From Candidatus Anaerotignum merdipullorum (GTDB lineage Bacteria > Bacillota > Clostridia > Lachnospirales > Anaerotignaceae), in contig DXEB01000014.1 in assembly GCA_019115165.1 (NCBI GenBank), positions 19,692-83,691 of the forward strand: a stretch of 64,000 nucleotides of DNA, written 5' to 3'. Position 1 is the first letter of the stretch. Every line of letters begins with the position of its first letter. Both the position numbers and the translations under genes were made by a program. The notes under the pieces were generated by a model that made no database searches, was not told the DNA's origin, and worked only from the letters and a program-made list of their open reading frames with translations. Below are positions 54,644 through 64,000 of the stretch, piece after piece.

Positions 54644-55906
54644 ATGGATAAATTTGTAATCAAACCCGGTGACGCACTGCATGGCAGCGTGGTGGTCAGC
54701 GGGGCAAAAAATGCGGTGTTGCCAATACTTGCGGCTTGTCTGTTGACGGAAGAATCCTGCGAAATCCAAAATGTGCCGGCGCTAACGGATGTGGAAGAAA
54801 TGATTACGCTGCTGGAAGGATTCGGCGCTGCGGTTTCTTTTGACCGAACCGGCGAAGTAATGAATATACAGGCAGGACAGCTAAATAGTATGCAGGCAGA
54901 TGTGGAAGCTGCGGGGAAAATGCGTGCATCTTTTTTAACGGCGGGACCCTTGCTGGCGCGATACAGACAAGTTCGGATTCCATTGCCGGGAGGATGTCAG
55001 ATTGGGACGCGGCCGGTAGATTTGCATATCAAAGGATTTTTGCTTTTAGGCGCGTCACAAAAGCAGGAGTATGGTATGGTGGAATTATGGAGTAAAAGCG
55101 AATTGCGAGGGAAAAATGTATATTTGGACTTTCCTAGTGTGGGGGCAACGGAAAATATTATGATGGCGGCTACGCTGGCGAGGGGCACAACAGTGATTGA
55201 AAATGCAGCGGCAGAACCGGAGATTTGTGATTTGGCTGACTTTTTGCGTAAAATGGGTGCGGATGTTCAGGGAGATGGAACAGATACGATTGTGATTCAT
55301 GGAAAGAAAAAACTTCATGGTGCGGTGCATCGTGTGATACCTGATCGGATCGAAGCAGGGACGTTTATGGTGGCGGCTGCGATTACGGGTGGAGATGTTT
55401 TATTGGAGCAGGTGCAGACAGAGCATTTGAAGCCGGTGATTGCGAAACTGGCAGAATGCAATGTCAAAACAGAACAGACGGAACAGGGACTGCGGATATA
55501 TCGAAAAGGGCGTTTGCGTCCCATGCATCTGAAGACAATGCCATTTCCTGGGTTTCCGACGGATATGCAAGCATTATTCATGAGTTTGGCAGCTGTAGCG
55601 AAAGGAACCAGCGTAATTACAGAAACCGTATTTGAGAATCGATTTTTGCATGCAGGAGAATTACGGCGGATGGGGGCAGATATTAAAATTGACAGCCGAT
55701 GTGCGGTTATTGAAGGCGTAGATACGCTGACAGGAGCGAGTGTGCGCGCTACAGATCTGCGGGCAGGTGCAGCATTGATTTTATCTGCGCTGGCGGCAAA
55801 GGGAGATACGGAAATCAGCGATATTTATCATATTGAACGAGGATATTATCATATTGAGGAAAAACTGCGAAATTTAGGAGCAGATATCCGCAGAGAAAAC
55901 AGTTAA
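54644..55906 (+). CDS. murA: UDP-N-acetylglucosamine 1-carboxyvinyltransferase
   Basis: A 420-residue EPSP-synthase-fold enzyme that commits UDP-GlcNAc to peptidoglycan by transfer from PEP. SGAKNAVLPILAACLL at the N-terminus and LPGGCQIGTRPVDLHIKGF with the catalytic Cys (fosfomycin target) are clear. Many Firmicutes have two copies; which one this is cannot be told. ATG follows GAGGAATGGG. Confidence 0.96.
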   Translation: MDKFVIKPGDALHGSVVVSGAKNAVLPILAACLLTEESCEIQNVPALTDVEEMITLLEGFGAAVSFDRTGEVMNIQAGQLNSMQADVEAAGKMRASFLTAGPLLARYRQVRIPLPGGCQIGTRPVDLHIKGFLLLGASQKQEYGMVELWSKSELRGKNVYLDFPSVGATENIMMAATLARGTTVIENAAAEPEICDLADFLRKMGADVQGDGTDTIVIHGKKKLHGAVHRVIPDRIEAGTFMVAAAITGGDVLLEQVQTEHLKPVIAKLAECNVKTEQTEQGLRIYRKGRLRPMHLKTMPFPGFPTDMQALFMSLAAVAKGTSVITETVFENRFLHAGELRRMGADIKIDSRCAVIEGVDTLTGASVRATDLRAGAALILSALAAKGDTEISDIYHIERGYYHIEEKLRNLGADIRRENS

Positions 55907-55986
55907 AGGGATATTGTTTACAGTTTGTTTACAATTTGTTCATGGAAAAGCGGAAAAAGGGTGCTATACTGTTCGACAGACATACA

Positions 55987-56000
55987 GTTAGTACCCTAAC
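55987..56000. promoter_or_regulatory. Inverted repeat, candidate MarR operator
   Basis: GTTAG-TACC-CTAAC is a near-perfect dyad 18 bases before the marR start codon and about 20 bases after a TATACT (55965-55970) that may be the -10. Autorepression by the MarR protein is a reasonable guess. Confidence 0.45.
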
Positions 56001-56018
56001 ATATTAGGAGGTGCAGCG

Positions 56019-56471
56019 ATGGAAAAAGAATTTTCTTTTTATTTAGATTGGAAGAACTTAAATAATTTGATGCGCCGCAAATGTGCAGACTGTGCAGGAG
56101 ATATGGAGCTGGGAGATTTGACGGCTATGCAGATTTTCTTTCTGGATTTTTTGTACCGGAATCAGAATCAGCAGATTTTTCAGCGGGATTTGGAATCGGA
56201 ATTTCAAATTCGTCGTTCCACTGTAACAGGCATTTTGCAAGGCATGGAAAAAAAGGGCTTGGTGCTGCGTATGTCGGTGGAGGAGGATGCCCGCTTGAAG
56301 CGAATTGTATTGACAGAACAGGCGATGCAGCTGCATCAGGCGGTCACGTCGGCACTGCATCAGGCGGAGGAAGAGGCACTGGAAGGATTGACAAAAGAGG
56401 AACGGGATTGTTTGATCAGATTATTGGAGAAAATACGGAACAATCTTTCCAAATGTCAGGCAGATACATAA
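56019..56471 (+). CDS. MarR-family transcriptional regulator
   Basis: A 150-residue winged-helix protein. The recognition region is QRDLESEFQIRRSTVTGILQGMEKKGLV and the wing has VEEDARLKRIVLT. An N-terminal CADCAGD holds two Cys that could sense oxidants. ATG follows AGGAGGTGCAGCG. It lies 30 bases before ftsH in the same direction. Confidence 0.92.
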   Translation: MEKEFSFYLDWKNLNNLMRRKCADCAGDMELGDLTAMQIFFLDFLYRNQNQQIFQRDLESEFQIRRSTVTGILQGMEKKGLVLRMSVEEDARLKRIVLTEQAMQLHQAVTSALHQAEEEALEGLTKEERDCLIRLLEKIRNNLSKCQADT

Positions 56472-56501
56472 TGGAAATGGGAAAAAAGGAGAGGAGCGCT
56501 T

Positions 56502-58355
56502 ATGGAAAACAACCGCAAGCCGCTGATTTATTATTGGCTGATCGCGATTGCTGTGATGGCACTGATCAATTTGTTTGTACTACCGTTTTTTAGCGGACAA
56601 CAGGTGCAGGAGGTTGGGTATAACGTATTTTTGGATGAATTGGAAGCCCAAAATATTGATCAGGTAGAAGTCAATGAAGATGTCATTTATTATTCCTTGA
56701 AAGAAGAACCAAGTCAGGATACCACCGTGCAGTCATGGTCATCTCAGGATAAGATGCTGTATCGTACGGTTCGGATGCAGGATGCGATGTTAGTGGATCG
56801 CTTATATGAAGCGGGAGCGAATTTCACTGCCATCACACCCAAAGAAGTTTCACCTTGGATTAGTACGCTGGTGATGTTTTTCCTGTTTTTCCTGCTGTGG
56901 CGGCTGGTCTTTGACCGGATGATGAAGAAGTCGGGATTTGGCGGAAATGCAATGGCTTTTGGAAAATCCAATGCCAAGATTTATGTGAAGGCACAAACCG
57001 GAAAAACGTTTCAAGATGTTGCAGGACAAGATGAAGCAAAAGAAGCATTGCGTGAAATTGTAGATTTTTTGCATCATCCACAGAAGTATACGAATGTCGG
57101 CGCGAAAATGCCAAAGGGTGCGTTGTTGGTAGGACCTCCCGGGACAGGGAAAACGTTGTTGGCACAGGCGGTGGCAGGAGAAGCTAACGTGCCGTTTTTC
57201 TCTATCTCCGGATCGGAATTTGTAGAGATGTTTGTGGGCATGGGAGCAGCAAAGGTTCGGGATTTGTTCAAACAAGCAAACGAAAAGGCTCCCTGCATTG
57301 TGTTTATTGATGAAATTGATACCATCGGGAAAAAAAGAGATGGGAACGGTATGGGAGGCAATGATGAACGGGAACAGACATTGAATCAGTTGTTGACCGA
57401 AATGGATGGTTTTGACGCGGCAAAAGGTGTTGTAATTTTGGCTGCGACTAACCGCCCGGAATCGCTGGATAAAGCGTTGCTGCGACCAGGACGATTTGAC
57501 CGCAGAATTCCCGTAGAGCTGCCGGATTTACAGGGCAGAGAGGCAATTTTGAAGGTGCATGCCGCTAAGATTAAGATGGCGGATGGGATTGATTTTGGTG
57601 CAATAGCCAGAGCCACCAGCGGCGCTTCTGGTGCAGAGCTTGCCAATATTGTCAATGAAGGCGCGCTGCGCGCAGTTCGCTTGGGCAGAGATCGTGTTAC
57701 TCAGACGGATTTAGAAGAAAGTGTGGAAGTGATCCTGGCAGGATACCAGAGAAAGGGTGCCGTCATTTCCAAAGAAGAAAAAGCCATTATTGCATATCAT
57801 GAAGTAGGGCATGCACTGGTAGCGGCATTACAGAAAAACTCTGCTCCGGTGCATAAGATTACAATTATTCCCAGAACTTCTGGTGCCTTAGGATATACTA
57901 TGCAGGTGGATGAAGGCGAAAAGTTCCTAATGAGTCAGGAAGAAGCTTTTAATAAGATTGCTACATTGACCGGCGGTCGGGTGGCGGAAGAGATTCAATT
58001 CCATTCCATCACAACTGGCGCTTCCAATGACATCGAGCAGGCAACAAAGATGGCGCGGGCGATGATCACTCGCTATGGTATGAGCGATGAATTCGGTATG
58101 GTGGCATTGGAAACGGTGAACAATCCCTATTTGGGCGGAGATACTTCTTTGGCTTGCTCCAATGAAACCGCAACGAAAATTGATGCTGCTGTCATTCAGA
58201 TGGTGAAAGAAGCACATGATAAAGCGTATGCGATTATTCAAGGAAATAAAGACAAGCTGGATGAGATTGCGGCATATCTGTTGGAAAAAGAGACGATTAC
58301 CGGAGAGGAATTTATGGAAATCCTCAACCGCGAGCCGGAAGAGAGGAAGGAATAA
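56502..58355 (+). CDS. ftsH: ATP-dependent zinc metalloprotease FtsH
   Basis: A 617-residue membrane AAA protease. Two helices flank an external domain (about residues 9-29 and 114-134). Walker A GPPGTGKT is near residue 210, Walker [10 protein letters not shown] follows, the second region of homology is [20 protein letters not shown], and zinc-binding HEVGH lies near residue 432. It degrades membrane and regulatory proteins. Placement behind marR, not beside tilS-hpt, suggests a second, regulated paralog, though I cannot see the rest of the genome. Confidence 0.95.
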   Translation: MENNRKPLIYYWLIAIAVMALINLFVLPFFSGQQVQEVGYNVFLDELEAQNIDQVEVNEDVIYYSLKEEPSQDTTVQSWSSQDKMLYRTVRMQDAMLVDRLYEAGANFTAITPKEVSPWISTLVMFFLFFLLWRLVFDRMMKKSGFGGNAMAFGKSNAKIYVKAQTGKTFQDVAGQDEAKEALREIVDFLHHPQKYTNVGAKMPKGALLVGPPGTGKTLLAQAVAGEANVPFFSISGSEFVEMFVGMGAAKVRDLFKQANEKAPCIVFIDEIDTIGKKRDGNGMGGNDEREQTLNQLLTEMDGFDAAKGVVILAATNRPESLDKALLRPGRFDRRIPVELPDLQGREAILKVHAAKIKMADGIDFGAIARATSGASGAELANIVNEGALRAVRLGRDRVTQTDLEESVEVILAGYQRKGAVISKEEKAIIAYHEVGHALVAALQKNSAPVHKITIIPRTSGALGYTMQVDEGEKFLMSQEEAFNKIATLTGGRVAEEIQFHSITTGASNDIEQATKMARAMITRYGMSDEFGMVALETVNNPYLGGDTSLACSNETATKIDAAVIQMVKEAHDKAYAIIQGNKDKLDEIAAYLLEKETITGEEFMEILNREPEERKE

Positions 58356-58416
58356 CAACGAATAAAAAATGTTTCTGTTTTCTGGGATCGGATGGGCGAA
58401 TCAGATGACGGAAACA

Positions 58417-58467
58417 AGCAGTCGCGGAAACTCTGGAATACAAAAGAGCAAAACGCGGCTGTTTTTT
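58417..58467 (+). terminator. Rho-independent terminator of marR-ftsH
   Basis: CAGTCGCG / CGCGGCTG stem with one G-U and a long loop, followed by TTTTTT, about 60 bases after ftsH. Confidence 0.7.
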
Positions 58468-58488
58468 GTGGGGAGAAAATATACTGGC

Positions 58489-58515
58489 ACAAAAAATGCG
58501 CAGGGACATAGTATA
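58489..58515 (+). promoter_or_regulatory. Sigma-K-like promoter of the collagen-like gene
   Basis: AC (58489-58490), 16-base spacer, CATAGTATA (58507-58515), which fits the Bacillus sigma-K pattern mAC-N16/17-CATAnnnTA. It lies 36 bases before the ATG and implies expression in the late mother cell. Confidence 0.65.
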
Positions 58516-58521
58516 AGGTGA

Positions 58522-59712
<1,191 letters not shown>

Positions 59713-60196
59713 TGTTAATACAATGCGTATTGCGTTGATATGATCTGTATGACATGTGCGGTATTTTGTTTGGCAGAATGCCGCACATGCGGATAAAAAA
59801 GAAAGAAGAAAAGGCGAGAAAGCAGTAAGTAAAATATGTTTTTTCCGTTCTGCGAAATTACAAGAATTTATGTTTTGTTATCACCTATGCGGAGATTATG
59901 TTTGGAAACAGATGCCAGAAAAAACGCACGAATTTTTAATACATGAGAAATTCGTGCGTTTTTCTTGTTGTGTTTGGAGATATCTTTGGCTTTTGCGGAA
60001 GAAACAACCAACTGTGTTGTGTGTATCAGAGAAAGAATTGGCAGACGTTCTGTATATGTGCCGTCCCATGTTTGTAGGATCCAGCAGGTGGTTTTGTGGT
60101 ACGCGTAACGATGCAAAAAGTATCAAGACAAAGCCATATAAAATATTGCTTGGAAAGAGATATGGTCATCTGGAACATCGAATAGGATTGTTCGCA
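59713..60196. other. Gap with a strong terminator but no recognised gene
   Basis: About 480 bases. The 190-codon plus ORF 59756-60328 runs antisense into the racemase gene and is not supported. A very strong terminator lies about 210 bases after the collagen-like gene, so a long 3' UTR or a small RNA is possible. Confidence 0.45.
59920..59966. terminator. Strong hairpin terminator
   Basis: A perfect 16-bp stem AAAAACGCACGAATTT / AAATTCGTGCGTTTTT with a 12-base loop. A-rich and T-rich ends allow function on both strands. Confidence 0.85.
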
Positions 60197-61024
60197 TTAT
60201 TTTCCACAGGATTCCAGGTGTGCGATTCCAGTTGCCACAATTTGAATCTGTACCGTCAGGTACAGAGCAGTCAGCTGATGCTCATGATATTGCGCTGTAA
60301 TTTCCATGACACCGCCGGTTTGTTTTAGCTGTAATGTCAAAGAGGATTGTTGTTGCAGTGCCAGAGCGGCACCTACGGCAGTTGTGCCGCTGCCACATCC
60401 GTGTTCCCAAATTAGGCTGACGCCCTTGACGCATACGAGAGGTTCCAGTGTCATGGTATCTGCATCAAAGAGTAAAATTCCGAAAGCTTCAGAGGGAATA
60501 TCCCATTGTGCTGCTGCCAGCTCCGCCATCTGCTTTGCTTGCTCTCCCCACAGTGCCTTTGGCACAATGATATGATGAATCCCGGGCAGTTCTACAGTCT
60601 GTAATGCATAAGAGCGACCGCTGAGCCAATAGGTTTTGGTTGTGACACGTTGCGGCAAAGGCATGGATAATGTTCCCAGATAACCCTGTGCCTGTTTGGT
60701 GATACGACAGGAAACCGGCGCGTCTGCACCGGAAACTTCTAAATGGATTTCTGCTTGTTCTCCGGGATTTGGATGTTCTTTGGAAAACAGCCAACATGCT
60801 AAAGAAAGGGTGGCGTTTCCACAAAATTCTCCTGCCATCATTTGCAGCCGGGCTGCTGCTTGTGGATGGCGTGCTGGTTCGATAAAGCCTGCCTGTTCTG
60901 CGCCGACATGGTCCGTGGCAATTAGTCGTTTGCCAATGGCAAGCTGCCTGTTACGAGGGACAGGTGTTTCCACCAGAAGTGTCATATTGCCGTTGGGACT
61001 GAGTTTGATAAATGATAGTTCCAT
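60197..61024 (-). CDS. DapF-fold amino-acid racemase, CntK/HisR-like (probable histidine racemase)
   Basis: A 275-residue cofactor-independent racemase of the diaminopimelate epimerase fold. Both catalytic Cys are present: GEFCGNATLS near residue 69 and LIWEHGCGSGTTAVG near residue 211. The DapF signature Arg after CGNxx is absent, and the opening LSPNGNMTLLVE differs from DapF. These features match CntK of staphylopine synthesis and the fusobacterial histidine racemase better than DapF. It is the last gene of a polar amino-acid ABC operon, 19 bases after the ATPase. No cntL or cntM is visible. Histidine as substrate is inference. Confidence 0.75.
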   Translation of the reverse strand: MELSFIKLSPNGNMTLLVETPVPRNRQLAIGKRLIATDHVGAEQAGFIEPARHPQAAARLQMMAGEFCGNATLSLACWLFSKEHPNPGEQAEIHLEVSGADAPVSCRITKQAQGYLGTLSMPLPQRVTTKTYWLSGRSYALQTVELPGIHHIIVPKALWGEQAKQMAELAAAQWDIPSEAFGILLFDADTMTLEPLVCVKGVSLIWEHGCGSGTTAVGAALALQQQSSLTLQLKQTGGVMEITAQYHEHQLTALYLTVQIQIVATGIAHLESCGK

Positions 61025-61043
61025 GTTGCCAATGCCTCCTCTA

Positions 61044-61805
61044 TCATTGTTGAAACCGGCTGAGAAATGCTTTGGTACGTTCCTGTTTGGGATGATTGAT
61101 CAATTCCAACGGTTCGCCTTCCTCAACGATCACACCGCCGTCCATAAAAATAATATGGTTGGACACATCACGGGCAAAACTCATTTCGTGTGTAACGATG
61201 ACCATGGTCATATGCTCACTTGCCAGCTCTTTGATGACACGCAGGATTTCTCCGGTCAATTCCGGGTCGAGAGCGGAAGTAGGCTCGTCAAAGAATAATA
61301 TTTTAGGGCGCATCGCAAGGGCACGGGCAATGGAAACGCGTTGTTGCTGTCCGCCTGATAGCTGATAGGGATAAGCGTCTTCTTTTCCAGAAAGCCCCAT
61401 TTTTTGCAGCAATTGTTTTGCTTCTGCAAAAACCTCTTCTTTTGGGCGCTTGCCGATGAGCAGCGGCGCTTCGGTAATGTTTTTCCATACTGTATAGTGA
61501 GGGAAGAGATTGAAGTTTTGAAATACCAAACCAAAATGCTGCTTGATTTTATGGAGTGCCGCTTTATCACTGTATACGGATTTTCCTTCCGTGTCTGCCT
61601 TTGCGGCATATTCTCCCAGATAAATCAAATCTCCGCCGTCCATGGTTTCCAGCAGCGTGGCGCAGCGCAACAGCGTGGATTTGCCAGAGCCGGAAGGACC
61701 AATGATACTGACTACCTGACCTTCTTCCACCGAAAGGGAAATATCTTTCAGAACTTCGTTTTCTCCGAATTTTTTATTGCAATGATTGATTTCCAATAGT
61801 TTCAT
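61044..61805 (-). CDS. Polar amino-acid ABC transporter ATP-binding protein
   Basis: A 253-residue ATPase of the GlnQ/HisP family. Walker A is GPSGSGKST, the signature [16 protein letters not shown] and Walker [16 protein letters not shown]. It energises the permease encoded 10 bases upstream. ATG follows AAGGAGGCAGCC. Confidence 0.94.
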   Translation of the reverse strand: MKLLEINHCNKKFGENEVLKDISLSVEEGQVVSIIGPSGSGKSTLLRCATLLETMDGGDLIYLGEYAAKADTEGKSVYSDKAALHKIKQHFGLVFQNFNLFPHYTVWKNITEAPLLIGKRPKEEVFAEAKQLLQKMGLSGKEDAYPYQLSGGQQQRVSIARALAMRPKILFFDEPTSALDPELTGEILRVIKELASEHMTMVIVTHEMSFARDVSNHIIFMDGGVIVEEGEPLELINHPKQERTKAFLSRFQQ

Positions 61806-61815
61806 GGCTGCCTCC

Positions 61816-62544
61816 TTAACGGTAATAATTCATTTTCTTTTCGATGCGATCCATAATAAATGCAACCACGTCGTTAAAGATGAAGTAGAATACGCCAGCC
61901 ACAATCAAGGGCATGATGGTGGTTTGTGCGGCAGAAATTTGCTTTGCGATCGTAAACATTTCCTGATAGCTGATGACAAAAGCTAAGGAAGTATCTTTTA
62001 CCAAGGTGATGGCTTCGTTGGTAACGGGGGGCAGAATGCGTTTGCACATCTGCGGAAAAATGATACGGAAAAAGGTTTGTGTTTTGCTGTACCCCAGTAC
62101 TGTTGCAGCCTCATACTGACCAACGGGAATGGATTCGATGCCAGAACGGTAAATTTCCGCAAAATAAGCCGCATAGTTAATGGAGAAGCCGATGATAACG
62201 GCGGTAAAACGGTATTCTAAGGAAAGGCTCATACCAAAGAGGTAGTAAGGACCATAGAAAATGGCAAACAGCTGCAGCATCAGCGGGGTACCGCGGACAA
62301 TGGCGATGAATCCTTTGAAAATACATTGTATGGGTTTGAATACTGCCAAAGCTTTGCGGCATTTGCCAACCGGAACGTCTTTTGGCGCTAAGCGGCGCAA
62401 AGGCGCCCATTTGGACATGCGTCCAAAGGTGATCAACAACCCCAATGGCATGGAGAACACCAGAGTCAAAACGAAAATGGCAATGGACGAAGTTAGTCCT
62501 CCCAAAAGTTGTTGTACAATATGAAGCAGGGATTGAAAATCCAT
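61816..62544 (-). CDS. Polar amino-acid ABC transporter permease
   Basis: A 242-residue HisM/GlnP-type permease with about five to six helices. The EAA loop reads [23 protein letters not shown] charged insertion of about 40 residues near residue 30-70 separates the first two helices. ATG three codons after the track start is chosen because AAAGGATG serves as ribosome binding site. Confidence 0.92.
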   Translation of the reverse strand: MDFQSLLHIVQQLLGGLTSSIAIFVLTLVFSMPLGLLITFGRMSKWAPLRRLAPKDVPVGKCRKALAVFKPIQCIFKGFIAIVRGTPLMLQLFAIFYGPYYLFGMSLSLEYRFTAVIIGFSINYAAYFAEIYRSGIESIPVGQYEAATVLGYSKTQTFFRIIFPQMCKRILPPVTNEAITLVKDTSLAFVISYQEMFTIAKQISAAQTTIMPLIVAGVFYFIFNDVVAFIMDRIEKKMNYYR

Positions 62545-62676
62545 AAATGTCATCCTTTCTTTTTGTGTTCCGCGCTCACATAAGAAAACAGAAAGAGGTT
62601 CTGTTTGTTTGCTTATGTCAACCTCCCTTTGTCAGTGCGGCTGAGCGCTTTGCAAAGGGCAGTCTGTACAGGGAAG

Positions 62677-62704
62677 AAGCGTGCAGGCAGCAGCCTGCAC
62701 GCTT
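62677..62704 (-). promoter_or_regulatory. Perfect hairpin between binding-protein and permease genes
   Basis: A 12-bp stem AAGCGTGCAGGC / GCCTGCACGCTT with a 4-base loop lies about 20 bases after the binding-protein stop. No strong T-run follows on the minus strand, so it is more likely an mRNA-stabilising element or leaky attenuator that keeps binding protein in excess. Confidence 0.65.
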
Positions 62705-62725
62705 AATTGTGTTGGAATCCCATTC

Positions 62726-63568
62726 TTATTTTCCAAGGCAAACCATTTGATCCAAGTTATAGTCTGCGTAGTTCGCAACAATGGTATCAAAGGTACCGTC
62801 TGCTACCATTTCGTCCAAAGTTGCCTGTACCTGATCCCGCAGTTCTTCATTGCCCAGTTTGAAAGCAATTGCGTATTGTTCGGTGGACAGCGGTTCTTCC
62901 AGCTGGCGGAAGATGTCGCTGCGGTTGGTCAGCTGATACTGTGCAACGCCAATGTCAACGGCAATCGCGTCCACTGCGCCGCTTTCCAGACTCATGAATG
63001 CAGTGTTATAATCGGGTGTCTGTTCCAAAGAAGCAAACGTAGCAGTCAGCGCCAGATTTTCTTCGTTGTCTTCTTCATTGGTCAGTGCAGTCAATGCGGA
63101 AGAACCTGCCTGTGTAATGACTACTTTGCCTGCCAGATCTGCCTCGGTCTGGATATCAGAATCCGCGCGCACCACAAAGACGATGCTGTTGTCTACATAA
63201 GGTTCGGAGAAAGTGTATTCACTTTCCCTGCCGGTCATGGTAAAGCCGTTCCATAAACAGTCAACGGTACCGCTGTTCAGCTCCATATCTTTCGAGCTCC
63301 AGTCAATGGGCTGCTTAATCAATTCCCAGCCGTTGCGATCGCAAACTTCCTGGGCAAGATCCAGGTCGAAGCCTACATATTCACCGGCTTCGTTTTTATA
63401 GCCGTAAGGAGGATATTCTGCATCGAACCCTACGGTAAATGTAGTGCGTTCTGTGGTTTCGGCAGTGGTGTCAGTATCTGCGGGAGTTTCGGAAGAACCG
63501 CCGCCACAACCGGCAAGCACGCCTGCGCTCAGTGCCAAAGTCAAAAACATAGCAAGATATTTTTTCAT
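62726..63568 (-). CDS. Polar amino-acid-binding lipoprotein of ABC transporter
   Basis: A 280-residue family 3 solute-binding lipoprotein. The lipobox is LAGC at residue 21, followed by a Thr/Glu-rich linker. VGFDAEYPPYGYKNEAGEYVGFDLDLA and GFTMTGRESEYTFSEPYVDN (quoted in part) are typical of glutamine/histidine/lysine-type binders. Ligand cannot be read from the sequence; the racemase downstream makes histidine one candidate. ATG follows AAGGAGAGG. Confidence 0.93.
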   Translation of the reverse strand: MKKYLAMFLTLALSAGVLAGCGGGSSETPADTDTTAETTERTTFTVGFDAEYPPYGYKNEAGEYVGFDLDLAQEVCDRNGWELIKQPIDWSSKDMELNSGTVDCLWNGFTMTGRESEYTFSEPYVDNSIVFVVRADSDIQTEADLAGKVVITQAGSSALTALTNEEDNEENLALTATFASLEQTPDYNTAFMSLESGAVDAIAVDIGVAQYQLTNRSDIFRQLEEPLSTEQYAIAFKLGNEELRDQVQATLDEMVADGTFDTIVANYADYNLDQMVCLGK

Positions 63569-63633
63569 CGTACAACCTCTCCTTTTTCCTGTTGGATGTG
63601 TTTTTGCGGAAGTGTTCCGCTGAATTCTTTATC

Positions 63634-63662
63634 ATTTTATCACGTTATCATAGTAAAGTAAA
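63634..63662 (-). promoter_or_regulatory. Putative promoter of the amino-acid ABC operon
   Basis: On the minus strand TTTACT (63657-63662), 17-base spacer and TAAAAT (63634-63639), about 65 bases before the binding-protein start. Confidence 0.55.
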
Positions 63663-64000
63663 TCCGTAAATCTGGTTAATTTTTATCGATATTACAGTAA
63701 TATAGTTGGTAAAGATGAATAAGAAAAAAACAACCTTTTTATTTTATTATGATATATGGTATGCATGTAAGAAGCAATGGAGTACGCTTGAGCAAGGACG
63801 AATCATTGTGAAAAGTAAGCTTTTGTATCCAGAATTATCAAGTATGGCAAAGGGCTTATAGATAAAAAGTGCAATCGCATAATAAAATTAGCCGAGAGAA
63901 CGGCAATACTGTGTTGTTCTCTCGGCTGGTGGTTAGTGAAATAGAGTATAAAGTGGTATATAGTGATCTATATTAGCAACGAAAAACAGGCATTAAGCTT
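63663..64000. other. Right-edge intergenic sequence
   Basis: AT-rich, no ORF of note. It includes the hairpin at 63890-63927, which probably ends a minus-strand gene beyond the window. Confidence 0.5.
63886..63927 (-). terminator. Terminator of a gene beyond the right edge
   Basis: A perfect 12-bp stem AGCCGAGAGAAC / GTTCTCTCGGCT with a 14-base loop. Read on the minus strand it is followed by AATTTTATT. Confidence 0.7.

Noticed and set aside
59756-60328. 190-codon plus ORF overlapping the racemase gene
   Set aside because: Runs across a strong terminator and antisense into a well-supported gene.

Overview
The window looks like a chromosomal segment of a spore-forming, strictly anaerobic, low-to-mid GC Gram-positive bacterium of the class Clostridia. 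The signs are strong AGGAGG-type ribosome binding sites, frequent TTG/GTG starts, sigma-A promoters and many U-tailed terminators. The gene content agrees: an oxygen-sensitive class III ribonucleotide reductase (nrdD-nrdG), an electron-bifurcating transhydrogenase pair (nfnA-nfnB), sporulation genes (cwlD, yabP, yabQ), a collagen-like spore-surface-type protein and a T-box riboswitch. I cannot name the genus from sequence alone. No prophage, CRISPR array, transposase or rRNA operon was seen.

Layout, left to right. 0-15 kb: gltX, a secreted C39-type peptidase, a serC-serA-DUF1015 serine operon (minus), a DMT transporter, cwlD, a DEAD-box helicase with altered motifs, a DUF1292 protein, an exported GDPD-like protein, a thiD/pdxK-type kinase and an LCP cell-wall ligase. 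14.8-17.9 kb: a T-box-controlled metNIQ methionine importer. 18.4-25.5 kb, mostly minus strand: an XRE/DUF3796 pair, nrdD-nrdG-dut-GNAT behind two candidate NrdR boxes, glpK and a metallo-beta-lactamase-fold hydrolase. 25.6-29.6 kb: two tandem paralogous membrane proteins and nfnAB. 29.7-33.1 kb: the conserved mazG-hup-rqcP-yabP-yabQ-divIC cluster, interrupted by a decayed TfoX N-terminal-domain gene, followed by tRNA-Met, tRNA-Glu and tRNA-Val.

33.6-41 kb: an ECF S component, mntP, a PAP2 phosphatase, an AEC permease, a DUF2461 protein, mecA and a large unrecognised membrane protein. 41.1-47 kb: a LysM membrane protein, rho, rpmE, DUF1385, prmC and prfA, with several start/stop overlaps. 47-54.5 kb: a split chromate transporter, a small membrane protein, glgP, two divergent XRE regulators, tRNA-Arg, an exported stalk-domain protein and tRNA-Gly. 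54.6-63.6 kb: murA, a marR-ftsH operon, the collagen-like protein behind a sigma-K-like promoter, and a minus-strand operon of polar amino-acid ABC transporter genes ending in a CntK/HisR-like, DapF-fold racemase.

The most noteworthy items are the broken TfoX-N gene (missed by the ORF track), the hairpin that contains the yabP Shine-Dalgarno, the racemase tied to an amino-acid importer, the sigma-K-like promoter before a collagen-like protein with no C-terminal cap, and the NrdR-like box pair. Many 300-1000 bp gaps hold no recognisable gene; two of the better small-ORF candidates are listed with low confidence.
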